Shown: positions 1 through 14,000, counted from the first letter of the stretch. The stretch: 64,000 nt of DNA from Brachionus plicatilis (GCA_010279815.1 QEOQ01000192.1:433082-497081), one strand, 5' to 3'. The notes: generated by a model not told the origin, from the letters alone. Numbers and translations: made by a program.

Positions 1-146
1 GAATATAACATAACTCTTTTTATACATATTCATTTTATATTGCAACCAGTGACAATTTAAGTATAAAAACTATACTAAGATACTAAATTAAGAATTACTA
101 AGGAAATACAATAGAGTCCAAATTAAACATATTTTCACACGTTAAC

Positions 147-200
147 GGTCGATACCATAGCTTGCATAATGTATGGATTATGCAAGCTATGGTATCGACC
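147..200. repeat. Perfect 24-bp inverted repeat with 6-base loop
   Basis: The arms at 147-170 and 177-200 are exact reverse complements (GGTCGATACC at the outer end) around the loop GTATGG. The hairpin lies just upstream of a decayed reverse-transcriptase fragment. A perfect hairpin with so short a loop could be a recent snap-back insertion or a foldback sequencing or assembly artefact. No known hairpin RNA is recognised. Confidence 0.85.
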
Positions 201-229
201 AAAAGAGCTAATACTGGTACTGGGACAAT

Positions 230-1226
230 AATCTAAAGCGTTCAAGTCATGGTCAATTGGTACGTTCAAGAAGCTTTACGTGGCATTTGTTGGACCTCAT
301 CTCGAGTATGCGGTCGCTGCTTGGTGTCCGTACACGAAGAAGGACATTTTAGTTCTCGAGAAGGTACAAATAAGAGCAACAAAATTGGTCAAGTCACTTA
401 AGCATCTATCATATGAGAAGAGATTAGAGAAGTTGGGACTCACTACCCTGAGCAAGAGAAGAGATGTGGTGTAGCAACCACAAGAGCAAAATTAGATGTG
501 CTCTCTAATCGAAACTTTATTATTCATATTCATTTATTTACACTATTTACAAAAGCACTAGTCTCACCGACGCTTGGAACTAGGCTTAGAATAAAACAAT
601 ATTTAATCTTTATTTACTAACTTTTTACAACTTGGCTAAAAATCTATATACATCTATGTGCTTAACTAAAACTCTAACCTTTCCGTTTCTTCTATTTTAT
701 TTACACTTTGTACACCGGCTACAGAACGGCCGTTTTCTATTATAAAATTTAGATTAATAAAACACTTACAAATCATTTAACGTTTAAAGTGCTACCAATA
801 AAAAAACCCTATAAAAACACAACAGAACAAGAGAGAGAGGAGATCTTTCCGAATATTTCAAGATAGTTAATGGTTTAACTCAAGTGAACTGGCACAATCC
901 AAACAAGCTTTGCGATTCGTTGAGCTGTTCTGGTCCAGCGGGGAGTATACGTGGGTACCAACACAGAATGTCCAAACAACTCACGAAAATCAACCAACGA
1001 GAGCATTTCATACTTAACAGAGTAGTAGACAACTGGAACAGACTGCCTCCTGAAGTAGTCAAAGCAAGTTCAAAGAATTTGTTTAAGAAAATGGTTGACG
1101 AAATCAATACGTCCCGATAGTTAGAGGAATATTCAGCGCTGTCTGAAAGCTACTATAGCGTTCCCTATATGGGTTTTCGTTTGGTGGGACAAACCACCGT
1201 AGCTCATTATTATTATTATAATTATT
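230..1226 (+). mobile_element. 3' fragment of a CR1/jockey-like non-LTR retrotransposon
   Basis: Positions 280-464 encode the C-terminal side of a reverse transcriptase ([34 protein letters not shown]). The reading resumes at 835 with GDLSEYFKIVNG and runs through the family-typical FILNRVVDNWNRLPPEVV to a stop at 1118-1120. The catalytic part is missing, so this is a 5'-truncated dead copy. The 3' tail carries GGTGG/CCACC arms and ends in an ATT microsatellite at about 1205-1220. The ORF is split by a 365-base insertion (465-829); removing it restores the frame exactly. Bases before about 270 are frame-shifted. Confidence 0.85.
465..829. mobile_element. Solo LTR with 5-bp target duplication
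   Basis: This 365-base insertion begins TGTGGTG and ends GAACA, so it has the TG...CA ends of LTRs. It is flanked by AGAGA at 460-464 and again at 830-834. Removing the insertion and one AGAGA rejoins the surrounding reverse-transcriptase ORF as KRR-E-R-GDL with no frame change, which fixes the borders well. It contains an AATAAA and a TATAAAA-like site but no ORF. Solo LTRs arise by recombination between the two LTRs of a full element. The family and orientation cannot be assigned. Confidence 0.75.
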
Positions 1227-2014
1227 AAAAGATTGTTTTCCAGAGTGTTGGTATAGAAAAATTGATTTATTCGTCTTGATTCTCATTTTGTTTTTTATCT
1301 CCAATTTTTAGCAGACCCACGATCTGTCATTTTAGTGGGCTTGACACATTTTTTTTCCAATTTTTTGCCAAAAAAAAAATTTCCTGGTAATATTATTTTG
1401 AAAGGACTTAAGGGGTTGGAAGGTATTAAAATTAAGCAGTTTGAGAGCACAATTTACTTAAAATTCGAAAATATGTAAGGAATAATCATAAAGGTGTGAA
1501 ATATGATTGTAATAATTGTTAAAACTTTTGAACCGAATTTTTTTTTATTTGTGTAGGAAGTTGTTTTCTAAAAAAATTAAATTTTATGCTGAGTGTCAGT
1601 ATCAAATTGTAAGGAAATAAAATTCTACAAATTAATATTTTTATTTTTTTCTTTTGCACTCAATTTTTCGTCAAATTCAATAAAAATAAACAATTTTAGA
1701 TAAATAATATAATTAATTTCTAAATTTTTGCAGCATACTGTATGGTTTTCTCAAAAACATATTCCTGCAAATTTCATTAAATAAATTTTTATTAAAATAG
1801 AAAAAAAAATCATTTCTTAGACTATTAAAAATATTATTCTAGTCGAAGAACATTTAAAAAAATTTTAAATACTTAAAAATTTAGATTCGTATTGATTATT
1901 CATAAGAAAAAAAAATTAAACTTATAATTTTTGAAATTACTCTGGCACATTTAACTTATTGATCCAAAATTTCAAATAAAAAAATTAAACAAAATTTTAA
2001 AAAAATACAAAAAT
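1227..2014. other. AT-rich intergenic stretch
   Basis: This stretch lies between the retrotransposon tail and the last exon of the minus-strand coiled-coil gene. It is homopolymer-rich. A CCCAC/GTGGG inverted pair near 1316-1340 is the only structure noticed. No ORF with coding character was seen. Confidence 0.5.
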
Positions 2015-5000
2015 TCAATTTCCGTTCCGCCACTGTTCGCTGTCAGTATTCTCGGTTTCGTCAGTGTAGTTATTAATCTTGAAAAAAAAAAAAACAAAAA
2101 ATTTAAATAAACTTAAAAAAAAATTTTCCAAATAAAATACAACTTTTTCTTTAAGTGGTGCTCGCATTTGGTGAGAAGTGGACCGGCTGGGAGATGACGT
2201 GTAGCCAATGTCAGGCGAATCCTGCCAACAAAAAAAAATTTATAGTCTTAATAAAAATAAACTCTACTTTTTGAATCTAATCATGCAAATTTCTAAAAAA
2301 AATCAAACTAATCGAAAACCCTAATAATTAACAACCATACTTGGCTCATATCGCGATTTTTATTCTTATCCTGAATTTAAAAAAGATGATTTTTTTGTCC
2401 AAACTTTTCCAAAATACCTACATTGTGCTTGCATGGTTTGCCATGCTTTGCCGGACTGATTGACCGCTTGGCCACACTCGAGCTCGAGTTGTACGAATTG
2501 ATCAGCTGGCTTTTAGTGTCCAACTGCATCTGCAAAGTCTGCCGATGTGTGACTTCTTTTTCCAGCTGTTCCCTTTGGATCAAGTTCTCCCGCTGAAGAC
2601 TATTCACTTGATTAGTCAATATTTGAATGCTCTCAATGTTCGATCTGATCCTGTTTTGCAGTTCTTCAATGGTCTTGTTTCCCTCGGTGTTCGAGACAAA
2701 AAATTTTGTCTCGTATTCCTTGAGCCGGCTCTGAAGTTGATGCAGCAAGGCCTGCTGTTGGTTTAGATGGTTTTGTAAGGCTTTGATTTTTTCCTTGTCC
2801 AAAGCGGACTGATCGAGCTCGTGGCTCAGTTTTCGCAGTTGTTGCTGCATCATTTCTCGCTCTGCCAGAAATTTTTCTCTCTCCTGGTTCATCTGGAGCA
2901 AAGCGGCGGCTTGTTCGCGTATCTTGCCAGCCAACTTTTCACTATTGCTCCGCTGCTCGGTGACCCACTGGTTCACGTTGGATATGACCATTTCGGACTC
3001 TTTGTGCAGCCTTTCGCCATTTTCCCGCGAGCGCTCCAGAGAAATTTCCAATTTTTTTGTCTCCTCCACCAAGTAGACACACTTTTGGTTCAAATTTTGA
3101 ATTTCGCTCTCATATCGATGAGCCTTAATGAATAAAATTTTAAACTTTGTTCCAACTTTTTTCTTTCTTTTTTCATATAAATACTTCTTCTGATTTTTGA
3201 CGGTATTTTTCTTGCATACTTTGAATTTCTTTTTTAAAGCTGTTTATCTGTTCCTCTTTATTTGACACCTCTTGGTAAAGTTGTTTCACTTTTTCCTCGT
3301 AGTTTTTGCACTGTGTTCGCGCTGAATTCAACTCATGATCATAGTATTTGAGCTTTTAAAAAATATTTAAAAAATGCTATTTAAATTTTATTTTTAAAGA
3401 AGATTTGTAGAAAAATTTTTTAAATTTTGGGAATTGGATCTGGTTAATTGAGCTTTTATTAAAATTAAATGATTTTGACAGTTATCGGAGGCCATTGGGA
3501 AATTTCAGGCAAAACTTCCAATACAAATATAAAAAATTTTTATAACTTTTGTTCTAAATGTCAAAAAAAGATACATATAAAATAAGATCTTTATTATTAT
3601 TATTATTTATTGAGTTTGGCTTTATAGACAGCATTTTAGAAGTAAAAAATAAAATCAACTTAATAAATTTAAGAATAAAAAATTTGAAATGAGATAGGTT
3701 TAAATAAATGAGATAGAAATAACTGGGGGTGAGATTATTGATTAGTTGAGAGAAAATATTTTTTAAAGAGTTGATTATGAGATATAAAAAATTTGAGTGA
3801 TGATATTAATTAGTTACGCTGTTAAATAGGATATCAATTAAATTAAATATTGATAGTATTTATAGTGGAGTCATCGGCTAGGTTGGTTGGGTGGGGTGGG
3901 ATGTGGAAAAGATCTTTATTTAATAATTGTTTGTTTATCACAATGTCAAAAACTTGTTCTGTAAATGAAACAAAGTGAAACAACTGTTGTTTTACCTTCT
4001 GCGGAAGTCTGCAAAATCTGTGAAAATAAATTCAACTCTATTTTTAATATTTTTAAATTAGGTGCAATTTTGCAAATTTGCTCAATCTTCTGCAGAAGGT
4101 GAACAACAGTTGTTTTACTCTGTTTCATTTATAGAACAAGTTTTTGACATTTAGGACATAAGTTATAAAATTTTTTTATTTCTGTATTGGAAGTTTTGTA
4201 AGAAATTTCACGATGAAGAATTTTAATTACTTTGACTGGGTGGCAAGCGAAATTTGTTTATTTGCACCGAAATAGAGCTCTTTAATAAATATGAAAATCG
4301 AAAAACTAAAGGGTCATGTTGTTCCACACAAACTATTGTTTGTTTGTCACAATTAAAATTTTTTATCAACAAAATTTTATTAAGGCAAAATTTCTCTTTA
4401 TTTTTATTATTAAATAAATTTATAAAATTTTAAAAAATTTTTGTGTTTTTGACAAAATCTTAATTAAATGAAAAAAAGTATTGAATTCATCATTTTCAAG
4501 CACTATTTTAATTAATTAACTTGATAGCTTTATCAATTGATTCAACATAAGTTGAATAATTCATTTTATTTTCCTCTATCAGTATCTTGCCATCATCTTT
4601 ATCACATTCGTAATAATACATAAAAAATTATCTTTTTAGATTAAAGTTTCTTGAATTATTCAATAAATTTATAATTTAATTTCTATTTTTATGGTTTCTC
4701 TTACTATTTTTGTGGTTTGATAATATTTTCGCTCATTAAATTTCTAAAAATTTTCATAATTTTCATATTTTCTAAAAATGGTGCAACGTACAGTGTATTT
4801 TTAAAAGCTTATTTTAATAATATATATAAGCTACAGCAAGACTAGCTTGCGGAGGTGGCCTACTAGGAGGTCACCTATGGTAGCTCCTTGAACATAACAC
4901 ATAGAAGAATACCAAAAAAAAGAAACTATACAGAAATAGCCGAACACTTAAAATTTTCGAATTCTTCACTCTAAAGATCTATTTACTTAAAAAATATTAA

Positions 5001-8000
5001 AAAATTTTAGAAATCTAATGTTTCTGGGACTTATTTGAAAAATAAAGAGCCAAAATTCAAAAAATTAAAACCATAGATTTGTTCAGAATTTTGTCTAGTC
5101 TATTTTAAAAAAAAATCAAGTGAAAAAAAACATTGTTTTTGGCTTTTTTTCAATAAAAAAAAATTGATACACCCTTTTATTTAAATAAAAAAATACACCA
5201 GAATGTAGAAAATTTTATGCTCTTTCAAAATATATATAATTTTAAAAAATATTTTAATTTTATCATTGAATACTTGGATCTGAAAGAACTACAACTTATT
5301 AAAGGCTTAGTAATGCTAGTTAGACCCCTAGATAAAAACATTTTTTTGAGCCTCCCAAAAAAATGAAATTAAAAGACGTAGTTTACAAATTTAAAGTTAA
5401 AAATTAGCAATTCAGATAACACTTAAGTTTTGAATTTCTTGAACTTATGAAAAAGTTTTTTCAATTTTTTTACATCTCACGTCTAATGCTTTTTCCAATT
5501 TTCCAACTAAATACCCTCAAACTAAAAGTTACCTGTTGTTGATTTTTTTGAAATTCGTCCTGTAGCTTTTTGAACTCATTTTTGGCAAACTTATACTTTT
5601 CTTCATATTGTGAAATCTAAATTCCAAAAATAATAAAATTCAAAACAAAAAAATTTCTTTTAAACTAGTACCTGGTCTAAAATCGACTCATTATTCTGCT
5701 TCATACTTTTTATTTCGTTCTTAAGCTGAGCATTTTCCTTGGATTTTTCGCCCACTGCATTCATGGTCTCGCGGTGATTGCATTCCATGGTAGTGACCAT
5801 AACCTTCAGGTCATTTATCTGCTGCTGACCAACCATATACTCATTGTGACAATCTCTGTACTGCTGTTGAGCCTTTTCCACCGCCATCTTGAACTGCTCA
5901 ATCGCTTCATCATACTTTTTGATCTCATCACTTAAGTGTTTCCGGTGCTTTTCATTGTTGGCCAAGTTGACATTCAAAATTTTAATCTGACCATCTCGTT
6001 CAACAATTTCCTCCTTCTGCTCCCTGATCGACTGCTGCAAATGGTTGCACTCGCCTTCAATCTGGTGCAATCTAGTCTCCTTTTCCTTTAGCCTATTGAC
6101 CAGCTCTTTGACTGTCGCATCGCTCATTTCCTTCTGTCCATACAACTCGGTCATCTGCTGCTTCATCTGCGACATGCAGCGCTGCATCTCTTGCTGCCTA
6201 TTCCGCTCATTTTTCAGCTCAGCCTGCATCGTTTGAACCATCTGCTCGTTCTGGGCCAGCTGGTTGGCGTAAATGCGCTCCTGGTCGCGCTTCGAGTCCA
6301 GCTCATGCTCCAGCTTGAACAAGTTTGACTTCAGCTTGGAGTCCTCATCCTGCAGGTTGATAAACTCATTTTTGGCAAGGCACAAGTCTTTTTTCAGCTT
6401 GTCATTGAACTTTTTCAGATCACCAATTTCGTCTTCGTAGCTGCGGTTGCGTTCCTTCAAGGTCTTGATCTCAGTATGTTGCTTCTGGCACTGCTGCTCT
6501 ATCCGCACATAGTCGGACACTTTTTGGCGAATTTCTTCCTGAATGTGCTCCAAATTTTTGCTTATCAGCATAAAGCGTTCTTCAATGTGCGCCTTTTCGC
6601 CCAGACTGTGCTGAAGTTGATGCCGGCACTCGTTCACCTCAGCTTTTAAATGCTCCTTTTCATTCATGTATTCAGAAATCTAAAAAAAATTTTAAAAAAA
6701 TTAAAAGAAGTTTATTTTTTTTCTTAATTTTAGCAAAGTTGTTTAAAATCCGGACTTTTTTTTTCAAAAGTCCGACCCAAAGACTTTCTTTTTTCAAAAG
6801 CTTGAACATTTTCTTTTATAGTCGAGACTAAATTAACTTAAATTTTATTTTTTACTGGACCGCAACAAAAACTACCTGGAACGGCAAAAAAAATCATGTT
6901 GTTCGGACTTTTTTTTTAAAAAAATTAAAGTCTTTGGCTCAGACTTATTTTTTTATTTACAGTGCCGATTTGACAAGTGAATTTCTGGTAAATTTAAATT
7001 TACGCAAAAATACATAAAATTACGTAAAATTGTTTTGTAACCAAAAGTGAATTTACGTATTTTTACATTATTTACGTAAAAATTGGTAAAAATGAAAATG
7101 CCAAAAAAAAAGTTCAAGTTTTGAATTTTTTGATTATTTTTTAATAAATTTTGAATAAAGTAGTTTCTATTTATATGATTATATTTTACCAAAAGTTAAT
7201 TTTTTTTCCAAATTTTTCCTTTTTTTGCATATATGTACGTGAAAATTAGTAAAAAAAAGTTAAAATATGTAACTTTTGGTAAAAATAATCAAATAAATAG
7301 AAACTACTTTTTCAAAATTTATTAGAAAATAATAAAAAAATTCAAAAATTGAACTTTTTTTTGGCATTTTCACTTTTACCAATTTTTACGTAATTTTACG
7401 CAAAATTACCAGAATTCTACTTGTCAAATCGGCACTGTAAAAGTCCGGAATAAAATTAAATTTTATTTTTACTAGGCCGCCACATTCCTACCTGAAATGG
7501 TAAAAAAATCATTTTGTTCGGACTTTTATTTAAAAAAAACTTAAATGTCTTTGGCTCGGAATTAGTTTTTTTTTTCGGATTAGGACTTTAATTTGGGACT
7601 TTTAAACAGCTCTGATTTTTTATTCTAATTACTAAATTTTCTTTCTCCCGGTTGAGCTTTTCTAGCTCGATGTTGCATTCCCTCAGGTTTTTGAGATTGA
7701 GTTGTATGCGGTCGATTTCTTGGTTCTTGGAATCGATTTCACGCTCAATGCACTCGATTCTGGTCTCCAAATTGTTCGAGTTTTCTCTGGACTCCTTGAG
7801 CTGGGTGGCCAACTGGTCGCACTGTTTTTCCGACTCGCTGTACTGCAGACCCACCGTGTTTAGTTGAACTTCCAGATGGGAAATTTCTTTTTTTAGATGT
7901 TGACTTGTCTGGGTGAAATTGATCTCGAGCTCGGTGATTGTGTTCTCCAGGTTGGAGTTTTCGGTGTCGCGACTTTTTTTCTGCTCGGCCAAGTCTTCGT

Positions 8001-11000
8001 AGTCGAGCTTGAGCGAGTTGTTCGAGCACAGCAGCTCTTGGAACTGGTTCTTGGCTAATTGTAGCTCATTCTTGGTCTCTTCGATCTCATATTCCAATTG
8101 TGTTATCTTATTCTCACGGACTTGTATATCCTGGTCGGTGTATTGGAATTTTTGCTGATAGTTCTTAAATTCGACAGTTAACTTAGCCAAACGATCATCC
8201 AACTCATTACACTTTTAAAAGATAAAAAATGAATTGACAAAAAATTTTCTGATCCTTGGAAAAAGTAAGCCATAATTGGTAATTTTATGAGGATTTAAGA
8301 TATTCTTTTTTCTTTTTTTGGAAAAACAGGAAAGGCAAATTTTGATGGAAATTTTTTCTGGGCTTTGGTTGGTAAAAATTTTTATAAGAAAAAATTTTAT
8401 TTTAATTGTGAAAACAATTTTTATAAAATAAATGGTTCATAAAATCATAAAATCAAAGTTAAAGATGTTCAGGTTCTAATTCCTTAGCGAGAAGCTTCTG
8501 TTACCTGAACATCTTTAATAAGAGAATCTGCTAAATTTTATTTTTAGGAAAATTAAATGAAATAATAAAAAAAATTTAAACAATCTTTTTTTCAAACTTC
8601 AAATTCATATTTTTTTTGAAGAGATAATTTTCTAAAAATTGTTTGTTTAAGTAAAAACCTTTTAAAGAATTAAAAAATGATTTTAAAGATCTTAATCAAT
8701 TGATTGATGATTTTAATCAATTGATCTTATCTTAAATAAATTGAAGTATTTTTTTTTTCATTAGAAAATGTTCTTTTTATTAAAGATTCTGCCTAAATTG
8801 TTTTTTTTTAAATAATTGTAAATTCTTTTTATTATGAAAAACATTTAAAAAAATCTTCAATTTGTTAATTAAAATTTATTACAAAAATAATATATATATT
8901 TTTTTGATTTAGAACTCATAGGCAAAAAAAATATTTGACAAGAAAATAAAGAAAAAACACAACTTTAATTGACAAATTATTTAAAAATTTAATTTTTAAT
9001 AAAAAAAATTAAGGTTTGCATACAAAAATCGAGTTAAACTGCGAAAAAGAAGTTTTTTTTAATAACAATCCTTTAAATAGATAATTATTTTATGAGATTG
9101 GAGTACCATTTCATTTTTTTGCATTTTTTTCCCATTTTTTGAGATAAATTTAGAATTAATTACATGTGTTTCACTAAAAAATTAGAAAAATCTATCTAAA
9201 ATTACAAATTTACTATGCGAATATAAAATCTAATGGTTTTGTTTTTTTTTAAAGTAAACAAAATTAAAAAAAATGTTTTTTGATTTTATGAATAAAAGAT
9301 ATTTTTTGATAATATATTACAAAAATTAATAATAATTTTTTTTTCAACGCAACCACTTGGCAAATATTTTTTTTTAAAATTAAATTAATTGCGAATTGTG
9401 TTTTTCGCACCTTCTGTCTAAAATTCTTTATACATTATTTAAGCCTGTTATTTATTTATTTTGTATAAATTTTTTATAAATTTTTTTGGCATCCTTTTCT
9501 TAAAATTGAGAAAATAAAGTGAACTAAATCAATCAAAATTATCAATCAATCAATAAAAATTTATAAGTCATTATTAAATTATTTCAAGTTTTATAAAATA
9601 ATTATTAATAATTAGATACATTTTTTTTTACTTACTTTCCCTATTTTTTAAATGATATATTACCCTTTCATGCAAATTTTTTTATTTTTATTTCAGTGAT
9701 TTTATCTTTTTGAGCTAAAGCTCCTTCAGATTAAAAAAATCAAATATCAAAAGAAAAAAGTTAAATTAAATAACTTAAAGAATGTTAAAACATTGAAGAA
9801 AATTTAGTTTCTACAGTAATTTAAATTAATAATTAATAAATAGCCCTAAAACTTAGATCATCTGATAAATAACTTAAAATATTGGGGTTATTAAAAAAAT
9901 TGTCTTAAATTCTGTCAAATAATTCAGTAAGTAAATGCGGAAGTACTATATGGCAAGTTTTTTTTTCTATTTTACATTTTTAGAAATAATTGCGTAATTA
10001 AATTTCAAATTTTAACATGTATTAAGTTTAAATTAAACAACGTAATTTCAAAATTTCAAAAAAGTTAAATAGAAAAAAAAACTTTCAATCTGGAAGAACT
10101 TTATTTTTTTTGGAATAAAAAAACTTGTCACAAAAACACTTACATCTTCAATTTTTTCATTTAACTTGGTCTGATTTATTTGAAGAGCATTCTCACTTTG
10201 CTCCATCAATTGAATTAACTTGTTATATTCCTGGTTTATTTTTTCAATTTCCTCATTTAAACACTCGTTATCTTGGCAAATTTTTTTATAATCCGAGCAT
10301 TTTTCGTTCAACAATTGATTTATCCTCAAATTTTCATTTTTCACTGCCTCCAAACTTTGATCTTTTTCTCCATTCTTAAACTTGAGCTCAACAATTTGTT
10401 CATTTTGAGTCTTGCAGTCTTTTTCCGCCCTGTCCAAATCATTCAACACAGTCTGATACCTGTCTTGCAATTCCTGGAATTTGGTGCCTAATTTTTCCAT
10501 TTCACTTTGTGAATTGTCATAATAAGATCTTGTCACACACAAATCGGATGATAGCTGACAAATTTTGGACTCTTGCTCCCGAGTTGCCTGTTCATAGCGC
10601 TCAATTTCGCATCTTAAACTTGAATTTTCCGTATTCCTGCACTCCAGGCCCTCGGACAAATCATTTATTTTTTGCTTTAAATTGGTTATTTTGTTCATAA
10701 AATCGGCCAAGTCCGATTTGGTACGGTTCAACTCTTCGCTCAATATCTGATAGCTTTGTTTGTATCCTTTTATTTCCTCTTCATGGTTTCTGATATTCAC
10801 TGTCCAGTCTGATTTTATGATCTCATTTTGTTTTTCTTTTTTCAAAACTTCCTGCTTGACTTGTTCAATTTCGTACTCATACTGCTTTATTAGCTTGTCT
10901 TTTTGGCAATTTTTTTCGTCCAATTTGTCATTCAAATCCTGCATTTCCTTTAGATCAGAGGACTGTTTCTTGACCCTCTGATTGAGTCGATCGATTTCTT

Positions 11001-14000
11001 CTTGCTGAATTTGGATTTCATCGAGGCTGCTGGCGTACTTTTCGTTGACCAAGTTCAGCTCATTCTTAATTTTGAGTATGTTCTGGTCGCGCTGGGTAAC
11101 CTCTAGTTGGCAAACTCGGTGCTTTTCGTTTGATTGTACTAGCTGAATTTCAACTTGTTGTAGTTTGTCATAAAGCTGATTTTTTTCTTCGCCAAGAGTC
11201 TGAATTTTCGAAGAGAGATTACCATTTTCGGACTTGTAGTCACTCAAGTCATCTTTGGTCGCTTGAAGCTAAAAAAAAATAGAAAGGAAAATTGGTTTTC
11301 TAATAAAAACCTACACTCTGATCAATTTTGTTTAGTTGGTCGGTCAATTTTTTTATCTCTTTTTCATAGCTCGAATGTTCCTTATTCGACAGGGTCCGCT
11401 TTTTAATAAAATTTATTAAATTTTTTAAAAAATTTCTTTATTAAATTTAAAAAATAAAAACGTCCACTATCTTTTTTTTTACTATCAAATTAGAAAAATA
11501 TTTTTTTTTTGATATTTTTTAAATAATGGTCATTATTAAAAAAAATTAAATTGAAAATAGCTTTTTGTAAATGGTTCGGGAGCTCTTAGATATCTTCAGC
11601 TAAAAAACCATTTTAAAAAGGTTTAAGCTTTAATTGAAAATATTTAGTTCCTAAAAAAATGCTTTAAAAAACAAGTATGTTCGATAAAATTTGATTTTTT
11701 CTTACTGCTAAAATTTTTATGATTTCTCAAAAATTACTTAACTTTAATAACGTCAACATGAAAATTATGATCAAAAATTTTATAAATAAATAAATGAATT
11801 TATTATTTTTATTAAAAATTTGAGGCTGGTCAATTTTCGTAATATTGTTTGCCTGAATTTTTTTAAATTTTATATCTCGATTTGCAAATAATTTTTTTGG
11901 TCAAAAAATTTATTTAAAATTTCGCTAAATTTTTTGATCAAAAAGTTTTCAAATCATTTTCCTGTATTAATTGAAAAAATTCATGCTGAAATTTTACAAA
12001 CATATTTAAAATTTGTATAGATAATTTTGATTGATAAAAATATCATCCTTTTAATTTAATTAATCAAAGAATAATTTGAATTTTATTTTAATATTTTTTA
12101 ATAATTTTAATTACTATTTTTAATAAGAGTAGATTTTTTGACCTGTTTAAAAATTTTTTTGTTCATTTAATTAACTAATAAATTTGTTAAGATAAAAAAT
12201 ATGATAAATTTTTCACACAATCTACCAGCCTTCTGCATTAAATTTTTATAGTTAGCATTGAATTTTAAACTAAATTTTTAAATTTGCGTTTGCAGAATTT
12301 TGATAAAACTTTCTTCTTTTTAAAGATGGTTTGTTTATCATGAAAATATAACTCTGCATTTAATTATATAAATAAAAAATAAATCGAAACTTTTTATAAA
12401 TAATAATTTTGATCACAAAAATTAGATTATAAACTTCAATTTTCCCATGATATTCTTATTTTCCAAAAAATTTTTTTTAATTTTTTTTAATTTTTTTTAT
12501 TTTACAAACAGAAGCTATTTAATTTTTTTTTTATTTTTAAGTTTTAAGTTTTAAAAGAAAGAACCTTCTACGTGTTGAAATCTAGTTTTAGAGTTTCTAT
12601 TAATAATTCGAGTTTATGAAGGATCCTTGGACTAGATTTAAAAGATAAATAAAATAGATGAATTTGTTTTTTTTTCTAAATCTTCTATGGTGAATTTTTT
12701 TTTAGAATCTAAAAAATTGTATGCTCTTTCAGGTTTTATGTGATAATTATCTGTGGACGTTTTTCTTGAGCCTAAATTTATTTTCTACTTCATTGTGTAA
12801 ATTTTTTTTTAAGTCATCAATCTCAATTTCAGTTCGATCAAGTGCCGACTCTAGCTTTTGAATTATATCATTCTTTTGCGAGCACTAAAAACAAAATTAA
12901 TTTTATTGAATATTTTTAAAATAAACTTGCTTCTTTGGTCTTGGAACTGAGCAGATTTTTAACTCGTTCAAGTTCATTGGTAAGCTTTAATATAGACTCG
13001 TCTTTTTGATTAAGTTGACTCTTTAGTTCATTTGTTTTTGCTTCCAACGATGAGTTGGTATTCCTCATTTGATTTAGGATATCATTTTTGGCTTGAAGCT
13101 TAATTATACAAGATAAGATTTGTTCCAATTTTTTTCAAAAGTGATTGTTAGGTGATAAAGTAAAGATTACAAACAATTTAGAGACACCAAATTAATAGTG
13201 ATTTTAAAATTAATTTAAAAAGGGGTTTAGCAGTGGTTTGAAGAAAACATGCACCAGTAAGGAATATTAACACCCAAAGAACCGGCAAATTTTAATTTTA
13301 TTTTGATATATAAAAATAAAAATTATTAAAAAAAAATCATTTTTTTATGTACTAGATTTTCACATTAACAAGCATTTTCAAATTATAAGTGATGAAAGTT
13401 GACTCAAAATTGATTTAAAAATTTTAAATTTTAGAAAAATTTTATTTGATATTTTATCTTAAAAAAAATTTAATTTAATGTGTCAAAAGCACAAAAAAAT
13501 TTTTTTTAGAAGGTCCCACATTAAAATGAGTTTCATTTTTCAAGTTTGATTAGAACAATTTTAAATGCAAAATTAAATTTCAATTCAGATATTTAAATTT
13601 TTGAAAAAGATTTTTTAAAAATGCATTGAAATTTATTTGCGTATTTAAAATGTTTTGATCAAATTTAAAAAGAAATTTAATCAAAAATTCCACTTTGCCG
13701 ATCAAAATGCATAAAATTAAATTGTAGAATACTTTCAGAAATTAAAAGTATCAGCTTAAAAAACTTACCTGACATTTTATTAAAAAAATTATCTAAAATC
13801 TAAAGAAGCAAAAATCTGTTTTTAAAAAAATGTAAATTGTATCGAGATCATACTTGTGCGTAAGTCAAAAATTTAAGTCATATTTACAGTTATTTGAACA
13901 AAAAAATATTTTTTATATTTTTATTTCAAAAAAATTTGAGCTATTCTTTAAAAATGAAAGATAAATAATTGCTTAGTTTAAAATAAGCTGAATATTTTTT

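Noticed and set aside
2545..3135. Plus-strand open frames over the coiled-coil exons (also 6045-6236, 7652-7867, 10125-10981, 29445-29961)
   Set aside because: They mirror minus-strand exons and have no coding character of their own.
7745..8029. 94-codon minus-strand frame overlapping exon 8211-7633
   Set aside because: An out-of-frame shadow of the coiled-coil exon.
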